From positions 1 to 64,000 of the forward strand of contig DATLSE010000046.1 of assembly GCA_035534295.1 (NCBI GenBank): a stretch of 64,000 nucleotides of DNA. The letters run 5' to 3'. A program made the position numbers and the translations under genes. This document shows, piece by piece, positions 17,594 through 25,902 of this stretch; positions within the stretch are counted from its first letter, which is position 1; each line of letters starts with the position of its first letter. This DNA comes from DATKQJ01 sp035534295 (GTDB lineage: Bacteria > Chloroflexota > Dormibacteria > Dormibacterales > Dormibacteraceae). The notes below the pieces were generated by a model, which was not told where the DNA came from, did not search any database, and saw nothing but the letters and a program-made list of their open reading frames with translations.

Positions 17594-18025
17594 TCAGGCC
17601 TCGCGCTGGGCGGAAGCCTTAAGGAGCCACTGCGCGGCGCCCTTGAGATAGGTCTGGGACTGGGGAAGCACCGCCAGGCGGATCTCGCCAGGGGCGGCCT
17701 CGGCACCCCACCAGCGCCAGCGGCGGAGATCGGGCCGGAACCAGTAGATCCAGGCCCGCAGGGACCAGACGTCGATGACGCAGTCGCGGGTCTGCGCGTC
17801 ATCGCTGCACAGCCCCACGAACCAGGGCGGCAACAGTTCGCGCCAGCGATCGAGCGCTGGCCACGCCGGATCTGAGTTCTGGAGCACGATCAACATCACC
17901 TCGCGCGCCGAGGCCAGGGCGAGCGCGGGATCCGCGGCCGCCTGGCTGAGCAGGTCGGTCGTCAGAGGCCTTGCGGCCAGCGAGGCCGAGCGCACCCGTT
18001 CCAACTCCTCGCCCGGCTCCATCAT
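17594..18025 (-). CDS. Hypothetical protein
   Basis: A 143-residue soluble protein I do not recognise. It is helical-looking at the N-terminus and has a Trp-rich middle (WSLRAWIYWFRPDLRRWRWWG). Third-base GC bias agrees with coding. It lies 40 bases downstream of the pyruvate dehydrogenase E2 gene on the same strand and may belong to that operon. Confidence 0.6.
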   Translation of the reverse strand: MMEPGEELERVRSASLAARPLTTDLLSQAAADPALALASAREVMLIVLQNSDPAWPALDRWRELLPPWFVGLCSDDAQTRDCVIDVWSLRAWIYWFRPDLRRWRWWGAEAAPGEIRLAVLPQSQTYLKGAAQWLLKASAQREA

Positions 18026-18065
18026 CGCCGGCCGAGAGTGAACCGTGGATACGTCATCAGGTGCG

Positions 18066-19352
18066 TCAGGACTGGGACGGATCCAGGATCAGACTCAGCG
18101 GGTGCTCCAAGAGGCGCTTGATCTCGCCCAGAAACAGAGCCGCGGTGGCTCCGTAGAAGACGCGGTGGTCGGCCGACAGCGTCATCCGCATCACGGTCCC
18201 TGGCACCACGCGGCTGTCGTCAACCACCGGGACCTGCTTCACGGCTCCGACGGCGAGGATGGCAGACTCAGGGGGGTTGATGATGGCCTGGAACTCGTCC
18301 ACGCCGAACATTCCGAGGTTGGAGATGCTGAAGCCCCCGCCCTCCAGGTCGCCGGATTGAGGCCGTCCCGCTCGCGCCCGTTCGATCACCTGACGAGACT
18401 CGATCGCGATCGCGACCAGGTCCTTGCGATCGACGTTGTGCAGGACCGGTACCAGCAGACCCAGGCCGTCAGCAGAGGCCACGGCCAGACCGATATGGAC
18501 CTCTCGGTGGCGCTCGAAATGGTCGTCGATCCAGGACGAGTTGACCTCGGGGAATTTGGCCAGGGCAAGTCCGGCGGCGCGGATGATCATATCGGTGATG
18601 GTCACCCGATCCGCCTCGGGATAGGTTTCCTGGAGTTGCTTGCGCAGATGCACGGCGTCGTCGACGCGAGCCTCGACGGTGACGTAGAAGTGGGGGACCT
18701 GGCTCTTGGCCAAGGTCATGCGGCGCGCGATCGTGCTTTGCATTCGGTTCGGCTGCTCGATCTCGACCGCGGGCCCCGCAGCCCCCTTGGAGGAGGCTGC
18801 CCCCATCACGTCCTCCTTCACGATCCTGCCCTCGGGACCCGTGCCGCGGATGCGCGAGAGGTCGACCCCGCGCTCGGTCGCCAGGCGCCGGGCCAGCGGT
18901 GAGGCCCTGACCCCGGTCGGGTCCGCGACTGCGCCGGCATCAGGCGGCGCGATCGCGGCCGCCGGCGCCGCCGGCTGAGCCACCTCGGGTTCGGCACCCG
19001 GCTCGGCGGGCGTCGCGGCCTCTGCCTCGGGCGCATCCGAGGCGGGCGCGGCGGCCTCGACTGCGGGTGCGGCGGCCTCGACTGCGGGTGCGGCGGGGGC
19101 CGACTTGGTAGCGCTCGCCGCACCCTCACCCACGGTGGCGATCACCTGGCCCACCGGTACCGGACGGCCGACCTCGACCAGGATGTGAAGGATGCCGTCG
19201 GCCTCGGCCTCGATGTCGAAGCTGGCTTTGTCAGATTCGATTTCGGCGATGGCATCCCCGCGATGGACCTCAGCCCCCTCGGGCACCCTCCAGGTCAGCA
19301 CCGTGCCCTCCTCCATGGTGTCGGAGAGCTTGGGCATGTTGACTTCAGGCAT
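18066..19352 (-). CDS. pdhC: Pyruvate dehydrogenase E2, dihydrolipoamide acetyltransferase
   Basis: A 428-residue E2 core subunit: one lipoyl domain (residues 1-80; lipoyl lysine in ESDKASFD), an Ala/Pro/Glu linker, a peripheral-subunit-binding domain (ASPLARRLATERGVDL ... GRIVKEDV), a second linker and the catalytic domain ending at residue 428. The catalytic motif reads DHRVFYG where most E2s have DHRVxDG; Tyr at this place is also known in plastid/cyanobacterial-type E2. It transfers acetyl groups to CoA. It starts two bases after the E1-beta stop. Branched-chain or acetoin complexes are less likely alternatives. Confidence 0.9.
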   Translation of the reverse strand: MPEVNMPKLSDTMEEGTVLTWRVPEGAEVHRGDAIAEIESDKASFDIEAEADGILHILVEVGRPVPVGQVIATVGEGAASATKSAPAAPAVEAAAPAVEAAAPASDAPEAEAATPAEPGAEPEVAQPAAPAAAIAPPDAGAVADPTGVRASPLARRLATERGVDLSRIRGTGPEGRIVKEDVMGAASSKGAAGPAVEIEQPNRMQSTIARRMTLAKSQVPHFYVTVEARVDDAVHLRKQLQETYPEADRVTITDMIIRAAGLALAKFPEVNSSWIDDHFERHREVHIGLAVASADGLGLLVPVLHNVDRKDLVAIAIESRQVIERARAGRPQSGDLEGGGFSISNLGMFGVDEFQAIINPPESAILAVGAVKQVPVVDDSRVVPGTVMRMTLSADHRVFYGATAALFLGEIKRLLEHPLSLILDPSQS

Positions 19353-19354
19353 TT

Positions 19355-20344
19355 TTAGACCGCCACCTTGCGCCCCAGGCTTCTCCGCGCCGCGGCCACG
19401 ATCTGGTCGACCGAGGGGATCGAGGCGCGCTCGAGATCCTGGTTGTAGGGCATGGGTACCTCTGCTCCTCCGACCCGGAGTGCGGGTGCATCGAGATAGT
19501 CGAAGCAGCGCTCGGAGAGTCCGGCCGCTATCTCAGCCCCCACCCCGTAGGTGGTCCAACCCTCTTCGATGACGATCAGGTGGCCGGTCTTCTTGACCGA
19601 TTTCTGAAGCGTCTCCCAGTCGATGGGGCGAATCGAGCGCAGGTCGATCACCTCGGCGTCGATTGACTCCTGCTCGAGTTGCTGGGCCGCCAGGGTGGCG
19701 TTGACGGCCTGGCGGGAGACGCCGACCAGCGTTACATCGTCGCCTGCTCGGCGCACGACCGACTTACCCAGAGGGGTCAGATAGTCCGAGTCCGGAACCT
19801 CGCCCCGACTGTTGTACAGACTCATGCTCTCCAGAAACATGACCGGATTGTCGGATCTGATCGCCGCCTTGAGCATGCCTTTGGCGTCGGCCGGGGTGGT
19901 GGGGGCGACGACGATGAGCCCGGGGATCATGCCGTACAGAGCCTCAAAGCTGTGCGAGTGCTGCGAGGACAGCTGGTGGCCGGCACCGCCCGGCATTCTA
20001 ATCACCATCGGCACCGAAACCTGGCCCCCGAACATGTATCGAATCTTGGCCGCGTTCTGAACGATCTGATCGTAGGCGACGAGCGAGAAGTTCACGGTCA
20101 TCAGCTCCACCACCGGATGTAGGCCAGCCATGGCCGCGCCGATGGCACTGCCCACTATCGCCTCCTCGGAGATGGGCGCATCCACCACTCGCATGTCTCC
20201 GTACTTGTCGAGCAGGCCCTCGGTGACCCGGTACGCGCCCCCGAAATGTCCGATGTCCTCGCCGATCAGGAAGACGCGCCCATCACGTTCCATCTCCTCA
20301 TCGATCGCCTCACGCAGCGCCACCCGGAACAGTTTTTCGCTCAT
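19355..20344 (-). CDS. pdhB: Pyruvate dehydrogenase E1 beta subunit
   Basis: A 329-residue transketolase-like subunit that with E1-alpha decarboxylates pyruvate using thiamine diphosphate. Typical segments: VFLIGEDIGHFGGAYRVTEG, DAPISEEAIVGSAIGAAMAG, MPGGAGHQLSSQHSHSFEAL, and the C-terminal half GHLIVIEEGWTTYGVGAEI. ATG chosen because it overlaps the preceding gene's stop (ATGA) and yields the standard length. Confidence 0.95.
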   Translation of the reverse strand: MSEKLFRVALREAIDEEMERDGRVFLIGEDIGHFGGAYRVTEGLLDKYGDMRVVDAPISEEAIVGSAIGAAMAGLHPVVELMTVNFSLVAYDQIVQNAAKIRYMFGGQVSVPMVIRMPGGAGHQLSSQHSHSFEALYGMIPGLIVVAPTTPADAKGMLKAAIRSDNPVMFLESMSLYNSRGEVPDSDYLTPLGKSVVRRAGDDVTLVGVSRQAVNATLAAQQLEQESIDAEVIDLRSIRPIDWETLQKSVKKTGHLIVIEEGWTTYGVGAEIAAGLSERCFDYLDAPALRVGGAEVPMPYNQDLERASIPSVDQIVAAARRSLGRKVAV

Positions 20345-22890
20345 CGCTCTAACTCCCAGTCGGGGGAGTAAAGATGCTGATAGAGGTCGTCGACGGGGGG
20401 GTTGGGGCTTGCATCCGAGAACGCCACCGCCTCGTCGATCTGGACCTGAACCGAGTCCTGGATGGACTGGATCTCCTCCTTCGAGGCCGCGCGCGCCTGG
20501 GTCAATCGATGCTCGAAAGACACCACCGGATCGCTCTCGCGCCACTTGGCCTTCTCGGCCTCATCCCGGTACTTGTCCGGATCGACCACGGAGTGTCCTC
20601 GAAACCTGTAATTCAGCGCCTCAATGAACCGGGGCTCGCCATCCTTGCGGCTCAACCTGACGATCTCCGCGGTGCGCCGCGCGACCTCGATCACGTCCAT
20701 CCCGTCGACCTGGATGGCTTCGATGTCGTAGGCAGCCGCTCGAAGGTAGATGTGGGGCACGGCCGATGCCTTCTCGACCGGGGTGCCCATGCCGTACTGA
20801 TTATTGACGCAGAACCAGACTACGGGAAGGTGCATCACCTTGGACATGTTCAGCGACTCGTGGAAGGCGCCGATGTTGGAGGCGCCGTCGCCGAACATGC
20901 AGAGCACGACGTCCTCGCGGCCCTCGTACTTGGCGGCGAAAGCCGCTCCGACGGCGAGCGGGAGGTGGCCGCCCACAATTCCATAACCGCCCATGAAATG
21001 ACGGTCTGAGTCGAATATGTGCATGGAGCCGCCGCGCCCGTGCGAGGTCCCGGTCTCGCGGCCGAACAGTTCGGCCATGACCGCGGCTGGATCAACGCCG
21101 CGGGCGATGGCATGGCCGTGCTCGCGATAGCTGGTGTAGATCCAATCGTTGGGCTTGAGCGCCATGATCGCCCCAACCACGGTCGCCTCCTCGCCCAGGT
21201 TCAGGTGGCAGTAGCCGCCGATCTTGGCGTGGGTGTATTCAAGCTGGGCCCGCTCCTCGAATCTGCGGATCAAAAACATGAGGCGATAGATCTTGAGCAG
21301 CTCATCTTTGTTCGTCCGCTTAAGGTCGAGCCGGTCCAGGTTCAAGCCGGGAATCGCCGGTCCCGCTGCTGGCGGAGAGAGCTGAGCCGACGTCCGGGGC
21401 TGGCGAGCCGCGGTCTTTATCGCCGCGGCCGGGGCCGGGGGCCGTGCCGCCGGTGCTACGGCGGTGGGGGTGGGCGGGGCTGGGGTCGGCTTGGCCGCGG
21501 CGCGCTGCCGGTTGAGGACGTGAATCGCCGCGCCGTTGGCGGCCAGCGCCGCCTCGAGGAACGATTCCGACAACGTGGGGTGGGCGTGAATCGTCAGCTC
21601 AATGTCCTTAAGGCTCAGCCGCTGCTGGACCGCGATCGTGGCCTCAGCAATGAGGTCGGTGACCCGCGGTCCGACCATCTGGACACCGAGTACGGTGTCG
21701 TCCTTGGCGTCGGCGATGATCTTGATCGCGCCCTCGCTGGAGCCCAGCGTCATCGCTCGCCCTGAGGCGGCGAAGGGGAAGCGCCCCACCTTCACCTCGA
21801 GCCCACGCTCGCGCGCCTCCGCCTCTCCCAGTCCCACGTTGGCGATCTCGGGATCGGTGTAGATGCAGTTCGGCACGGCGCGGTAGTCGGGCGTGCGATC
21901 GGCCTTCCCGGCCAGGTTATCGGCCACCAGGACCCCCTCGTAGGAGGCGACGTGAGCCAGCATGATGCCGCCGATCACGTCCCCGACGGCGTAGACGCCC
22001 TTGACGTTGGTCTGGAGGTGGTCGTCGACCACCACCCGGCCCCGTTCGGTGGCGACGCCGGTGGCGTCCAGTCCGAGATCCTCGGTATACGGCACCCGTC
22101 CGGTGGCCCGGAGCACCACTTCGGCCGTCGCCTCCTGGGCCTCGCCGCCCAGGGTGAACCGTACCTTCAACTCGGCCCCAGCGCGATGGATCGACTCCAC
22201 CCGTGCCTCGGTGTGGATGACACCGCCCAGAGATTCGAAGTGGCGCTGGTAGAGGCGCACCATGTCGGCTTCCACCATGGGCAGGATGCGCGGCATCATT
22301 TCGATCACGGTGACCTGGGTCCCGAGCGCGGCGTAGAGCGCTCCCCATTCCATTCCCACCACCCCGCCCCCGACCACGACCATGGTCGAGGGGATCCGCT
22401 CCAGGCCGAGAATGCCATCCGAGTCGATGGTCAGCTCAGCCCCTGGCACGGGGAGGGCGGCGGGTACCGATCCAGTGGCGATGATCACCGCACCGGCTGA
22501 GTATTCGGTCTCGCCCACGCTGAAGGCGCCGGCCGCACGCAACCGACCGCTGCCGCTGAGCACCTGCACCCCGTTGCCCTTGAGCAAACCCTCCACGCCC
22601 TGAACGATTCCGTCCACGACCTCGATCCGGCGCTTTTGGGCGGCCGGTAGATCGAAGCTCAGGCCCTGCGTCACAACTCCGAACTTGAGCCCCTGGCGGC
22701 TGATGGTGGAGTAAAGCTCGGAGGATTGCAGGAGGGCCTTGGTTGGTATGCATCCGCGCACCAGGCAGGTGCCGCCTAGCCGATCCTTCTCGACCACCGC
22801 GACCCGGGCGCCAAGCTGGGCGGCGCGGATCGCGGCCACGTAACCGCCCGGACCGCCCCCGATAACGGCTAGGTCGAAGCCCTCAGGCAC
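20341..22890 (-). CDS. Fused dihydrolipoamide dehydrogenase (E3) and pyruvate dehydrogenase E1 alpha
   Basis: One 849-residue reading frame holds two complete enzymes. Residues 1-~460 are E3: FAD site GGGPGGYVAAIRAAQLG, redox-active cysteines in GGTCLVRGCIPTKALL, NAD-site GGGVVGMEWG, second FAD segment YAVGDV and the catalytic HAHPTLSE. An Ala/Pro-rich linker spans ~465-515. Residues ~520-849 are E1-alpha: IRRFEERAQLEY, TSYREHGHAIARG, GRGGSMHIF and the thiamine-diphosphate motif from GDGASNIG to VNNQYG. Start is GTG. No frameshift or internal stop separates the halves. The usual arrangement is separate E3 and E1-alpha genes. Confidence 0.95.
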   Translation of the reverse strand: MPEGFDLAVIGGGPGGYVAAIRAAQLGARVAVVEKDRLGGTCLVRGCIPTKALLQSSELYSTISRQGLKFGVVTQGLSFDLPAAQKRRIEVVDGIVQGVEGLLKGNGVQVLSGSGRLRAAGAFSVGETEYSAGAVIIATGSVPAALPVPGAELTIDSDGILGLERIPSTMVVVGGGVVGMEWGALYAALGTQVTVIEMMPRILPMVEADMVRLYQRHFESLGGVIHTEARVESIHRAGAELKVRFTLGGEAQEATAEVVLRATGRVPYTEDLGLDATGVATERGRVVVDDHLQTNVKGVYAVGDVIGGIMLAHVASYEGVLVADNLAGKADRTPDYRAVPNCIYTDPEIANVGLGEAEARERGLEVKVGRFPFAASGRAMTLGSSEGAIKIIADAKDDTVLGVQMVGPRVTDLIAEATIAVQQRLSLKDIELTIHAHPTLSESFLEAALAANGAAIHVLNRQRAAAKPTPAPPTPTAVAPAARPPAPAAAIKTAARQPRTSAQLSPPAAGPAIPGLNLDRLDLKRTNKDELLKIYRLMFLIRRFEERAQLEYTHAKIGGYCHLNLGEEATVVGAIMALKPNDWIYTSYREHGHAIARGVDPAAVMAELFGRETGTSHGRGGSMHIFDSDRHFMGGYGIVGGHLPLAVGAAFAAKYEGREDVVLCMFGDGASNIGAFHESLNMSKVMHLPVVWFCVNNQYGMGTPVEKASAVPHIYLRAAAYDIEAIQVDGMDVIEVARRTAEIVRLSRKDGEPRFIEALNYRFRGHSVVDPDKYRDEAEKAKWRESDPVVSFEHRLTQARAASKEEIQSIQDSVQVQIDEAVAFSDASPNPPVDDLYQHLYSPDWELER

Positions 22891-22927
22891 AGTTATGCCC
22901 GTGATTTATGGCGGTCATAGAAATTGA

Positions 22928-24694
22928 TTATCGCTGAGTCGAGAGCCCGATTTGGTCGACGTCGCCCTCCGGTCGGTAGCGATTGGTGATGGGCATACGC
23001 CGATCCCGACCGAAGGCTCGGGGCGTGATCTTGATCCCCGGGGCCCCCTGTCGCCGCTTGTACTCGCTGGCGTCCACCAGCGCGACTACCCTTCGCACCG
23101 TGGCCGCGTCATGGCCGGCAGATATCAGCTCGTCCACGCTGCGGTCCTTCTCCACGTAGCCCTGCAGGATGGGGTCGAGATCCGCGTAGGGGGGCAGGCT
23201 GTCTTCGTCGCGCTGGTCGGGGCGCAGCTCAGCGCTCGGCGCCTTGGTCAGCACCCGCTCCGGGATGGGAGCCGGTCCGGACCTCTGGTTGCGGTAGCCA
23301 CAGAGCTCGTAGACCAGGGTTTTGGGAATGTCCTTCAGGACCGCGAACCCACCGGCCATGTCGCCGTACAGCGTGCAGTAGCCGGTTGCGAGCTCGGACT
23401 TGTTGCCAGTGGTGAGGACCATCCAGCCGAACTTGTTGCTCAACGCCATAAGCAGATTGCCCCGGATACGCGCCTGAAGGTTCTCCTCGGCGATTCCGGG
23501 GGAGGTGCCGGCGAAGACGCTGTCAAGCGAACCAGCGTAGGCGGCGCGCGCGCCATCGATGGCCAAAAGCTCGGTGCGAATTCCCAGCGCTGAGGCGAGC
23601 TCGCGTGCGTCCTCCAGGCTCTGAGTCGAGGTGTACTCGGAGGGCATGAGGACGCCGACAACGTGATCGGCGCCGAGCGCGTCGACCGCGACCGCGGCGG
23701 TCAACGAAGAATCAACCCCTCCTGACAGGCCCAGGACCACGGTGCTGAATGCGCCCGTCTTGCGCACGTAGTCTGCTGTGCCCAGGACCAGGGCGGCATA
23801 GACCTCGGCGGTTCCGTCCAGCGGTTCACATCGCAGCGTTGGAAGCAGCCGACGCGGGTGGTGGGGAGGAGGAGCGCCGGCCTGGACGTGGCTGACGGCG
23901 AGCTCGGCCGGGGTGTGCTCGGACGTCTCCTGGCGCAACCTGGTGTCGCGCAGGCGCTGGCTCAGCACCTCGCCGATCTCGAGGTCGCAAACCAAAAGGT
24001 GCTCCTGGAAGGAGGGGGCCCGGGCGACCACCGCGCCGTCGGGAGCGAAAACGACGCTGTTGCCATCGAAGACGAGCTCGTCCTGCCCACCAGTCATGTT
24101 GACCCACGCCATGTAGGCGCGCGAGTCCATGGCGCGGGTGGCGATCATCATCTCCCGGCTCGAGCGTTTGCCGAAGTGATAGGGCGATCCGTTGATGTTG
24201 ATCAGCAGCTCCACGCCCTGGGCGGCCTGGAGTGCAACCGGCCCCCCGGGGTACCACGCGTCCTCGCAAATCGAGACTCCGATCCGCACCCCGGCGTATT
24301 CGAATATCGGGCACCGCCGGCCCCGACGGAAGTAGCGTTCCTCGTCGAAGACGCCGTAGTTGGGCAAGTACACCTTGTGGTAGACGCCCTTTATCTCTCC
24401 GTCGGAGCAGAAGGCGGCGGCGTTGAAGATGTCTCCATCCAGATCGACGAACCCGGCCACCAGGGCGATTCCCCGGCTGGCCTGGACCAGTCGCTCAAGA
24501 TGGCGGAGGTTGTCGCGAATAAAGCTCGGCTTGAGCAGCAGGTCCTCGGGCGGATAGCCCGGGATGGCCATCTCGGGGAAGGCCACCAGGTCAGCGCCGA
24601 GCTCGCGCGCCTCCTGAGCCAGATCGATCATGCGGTTCACGTTGCCCGCCACGTCTCCGACCACGGGGTCGAACTGAGCCAGCGCGATCCGCAT
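22928..24694 (-). CDS. nadE: Glutamine-dependent NAD+ synthetase
   Basis: A 588-residue two-domain enzyme catalysing the last step of NAD synthesis. The N-terminal nitrilase-like glutaminase domain has the Glu in AFPEMAIPGYPPEDLL, a Lys in YHKVYLPN and the nucleophile Cys in SICEDAWYPGG. The synthetase domain has the PP-loop LGLSGGVDSSLTAAVAVDALG and NKSELATGYCTLYGDMAGG. ATG 24694 gives the family's usual N-terminus MRIALAQFDPVVGD. It diverges from the sulfur-carrier gene. Confidence 0.96.
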   Translation of the reverse strand: MRIALAQFDPVVGDVAGNVNRMIDLAQEARELGADLVAFPEMAIPGYPPEDLLLKPSFIRDNLRHLERLVQASRGIALVAGFVDLDGDIFNAAAFCSDGEIKGVYHKVYLPNYGVFDEERYFRRGRRCPIFEYAGVRIGVSICEDAWYPGGPVALQAAQGVELLININGSPYHFGKRSSREMMIATRAMDSRAYMAWVNMTGGQDELVFDGNSVVFAPDGAVVARAPSFQEHLLVCDLEIGEVLSQRLRDTRLRQETSEHTPAELAVSHVQAGAPPPHHPRRLLPTLRCEPLDGTAEVYAALVLGTADYVRKTGAFSTVVLGLSGGVDSSLTAAVAVDALGADHVVGVLMPSEYTSTQSLEDARELASALGIRTELLAIDGARAAYAGSLDSVFAGTSPGIAEENLQARIRGNLLMALSNKFGWMVLTTGNKSELATGYCTLYGDMAGGFAVLKDIPKTLVYELCGYRNQRSGPAPIPERVLTKAPSAELRPDQRDEDSLPPYADLDPILQGYVEKDRSVDELISAGHDAATVRRVVALVDASEYKRRQGAPGIKITPRAFGRDRRMPITNRYRPEGDVDQIGLSTQR

Positions 24695-24744
24695 TGGACG
24701 AGCCCGGTCGAGGTGCATAGGCCAAATTGTGGGCTGCGGGCCAG

Positions 24745-24750
24745 GATAAT
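24745..24750 (+). promoter_or_regulatory. -10 box of a probable leaderless promoter
   Basis: GATAAT, seven bases before ATG 24758, in the short gap between divergent nadE and the sulfur-carrier gene. With normal -10 to start-site spacing the transcript would begin at or next to the ATG. Confidence 0.45.
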
Positions 24751-24757
24751 GGGTCGG

Positions 24758-24958
24758 ATGCGAGTCACCATCCGCCCCAGCCGGGAGGCCCGTGAAGTTC
24801 AGGCCGACTCGGTTTCGGCGCTCCTTGCCAGGCTCGGACTCCACCGCGATGCCCATCTGGTCCTCCGCGGCGAGGAGATATTGACCGGGGATGTCCGGCT
24901 CGGGCCCGAAGACGAGATCGACATCGTGCCGGTCATAAGTGGAGGATGTGCGGCGTGA
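24758..24958 (+). CDS. ThiS/MoaD/TtuB-like sulfur carrier with Gly-Gly-Cys-Ala-Ala end
   Basis: A 66-residue beta-grasp ubiquitin-like protein (69 residues if ATG 24749 is used). It has the family pattern VSALLARLGL, VLRGEEILTGDVRLGPEDEIDIVPVI and then SGG, the glycine pair that is adenylated and thiocarboxylated. Unlike ordinary ThiS, MoaD or TtuB, three residues (Cys-Ala-Ala) follow Gly-Gly, so it would need trimming before activation, as known for QbsE. The gene overlaps the next (TtuA-like), and the GGAGG within its Gly-Gly codons serves as that gene's ribosome-binding site. Confidence 0.8.
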   Translation: MRVTIRPSREAREVQADSVSALLARLGLHRDAHLVLRGEEILTGDVRLGPEDEIDIVPVISGGCAA

Positions 24959-25902
24959 GGTGCACGCGCTGCCGGGGCCAGGCCAACGTAGAAATCAGGC
25001 GTACCCACCAGGCATTCTGTGCCGGCTGCTACCCGGCCTGGTTTGAAGGCCAGGTCCAGGATCGGATCGATCACGAGCGGATGCTGCGCCGGGACGAGCC
25101 GGTGCTGGTCGCCATCTCCGGAGGCAAGGACAGCCTGGCCCTGTGGCACGCGCTGACCCGACTGGGCTACCGAGCCGACGGAATGTACATCCGGTTGGGC
25201 ATCGGTGACTATTCGCGCCGCTCGCAGGAAAAGGCGGAGCGCTACGCCGCCAGCGCGGGCTTGGTCCTGCACCAGGTCGACCTCGAGCAGGCTTACGGGT
25301 TCACCGTGCCCGACCTGACCGAGGCCCGCTCGGGCAAGCCGTGCAGTGCCTGCGGAGCAGTCAAGCGGTACCACTTCAATCGACTTGCGGCCGAACTCGG
25401 GTACTCGGTGGTGGCCACCGGGCACAACCTGGACGATGAGGCGGCCACGCTGTTCGGCAACGTCATGCACTGGCAGACCGACTACCTGGGGCGGCAGGGA
25501 CCAGTGCTGGAGTCGACCCACCCGGCCCTGGTCAAAAAAGTCAAGCCGCTCTATCGGCTGGGCGAGCGCGAGACGGCGGCATACGCCCTGATCGAGCGCT
25601 TGGACTACATCCTGGAGGAGTGCCCGATGGCACTTGGAGCCAAGTCTCTGGCCTACAAAGACATGCTGAACCAACTTGAGGAGAGTCAGCCTGGGGCCAA
25701 GCATCAATTCCTGGTTGGCTTCCTCAAAAAGGGCCGCGCTGAGCTCAAGGTCGGGGGGTTTGACCAGGCCACCGAGCTGCGCCTCTGCAGCCGTTGCGCT
25801 CAACCCACGACATCGGCCGTCTGCACCCACTGCAAGATGGCCGAGAGGGGCCGCCGCAAGGCCGAGGCCCGGGGCGCCAAAGACCGCTCGGCCTCAGCTT
25901 GA
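24955..25902 (+). CDS. ttuA: TtuA-like tRNA 2-thiolation enzyme
   Basis: About 315 residues of the TtuA/TtcA ATP-pyrophosphatase family, which place sulfur on tRNA (m5s2U54 in Thermus). N-terminal zinc ribbon CTRCRG...CAGCYP, PP-loop ISGGKDSLAL, catalytic cysteine CSACGAVKRYHFN, GHNLDDEAATL, a second active-site cysteine region LEECPMALGAKSL, and C-terminal zinc ribbon CSRCAQPT...CTHCK. GTG 24955 is chosen: it lies nine bases after GGAGG and overlaps the carrier's stop as GTGA; ATG 24946 is three codons longer. Adjacency to a TtuB-like carrier supports the call. Confidence 0.9.
   Translation: MRCTRCRGQANVEIRRTHQAFCAGCYPAWFEGQVQDRIDHERMLRRDEPVLVAISGGKDSLALWHALTRLGYRADGMYIRLGIGDYSRRSQEKAERYAASAGLVLHQVDLEQAYGFTVPDLTEARSGKPCSACGAVKRYHFNRLAAELGYSVVATGHNLDDEAATLFGNVMHWQTDYLGRQGPVLESTHPALVKKVKPLYRLGERETAAYALIERLDYILEECPMALGAKSLAYKDMLNQLEESQPGAKHQFLVGFLKKGRAELKVGGFDQATELRLCSRCAQPTTSAVCTHCKMAERGRRKAEARGAKDRSASA

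Noticed and set aside
18066..18200. E2 catalytic motif with Tyr replacing Asp (DHRVFYG) as a dead enzyme
   Set aside because: The same substitution occurs in plastid/cyanobacterial-type pyruvate dehydrogenase E2, so it is a known variant and not evidence of inactivity.
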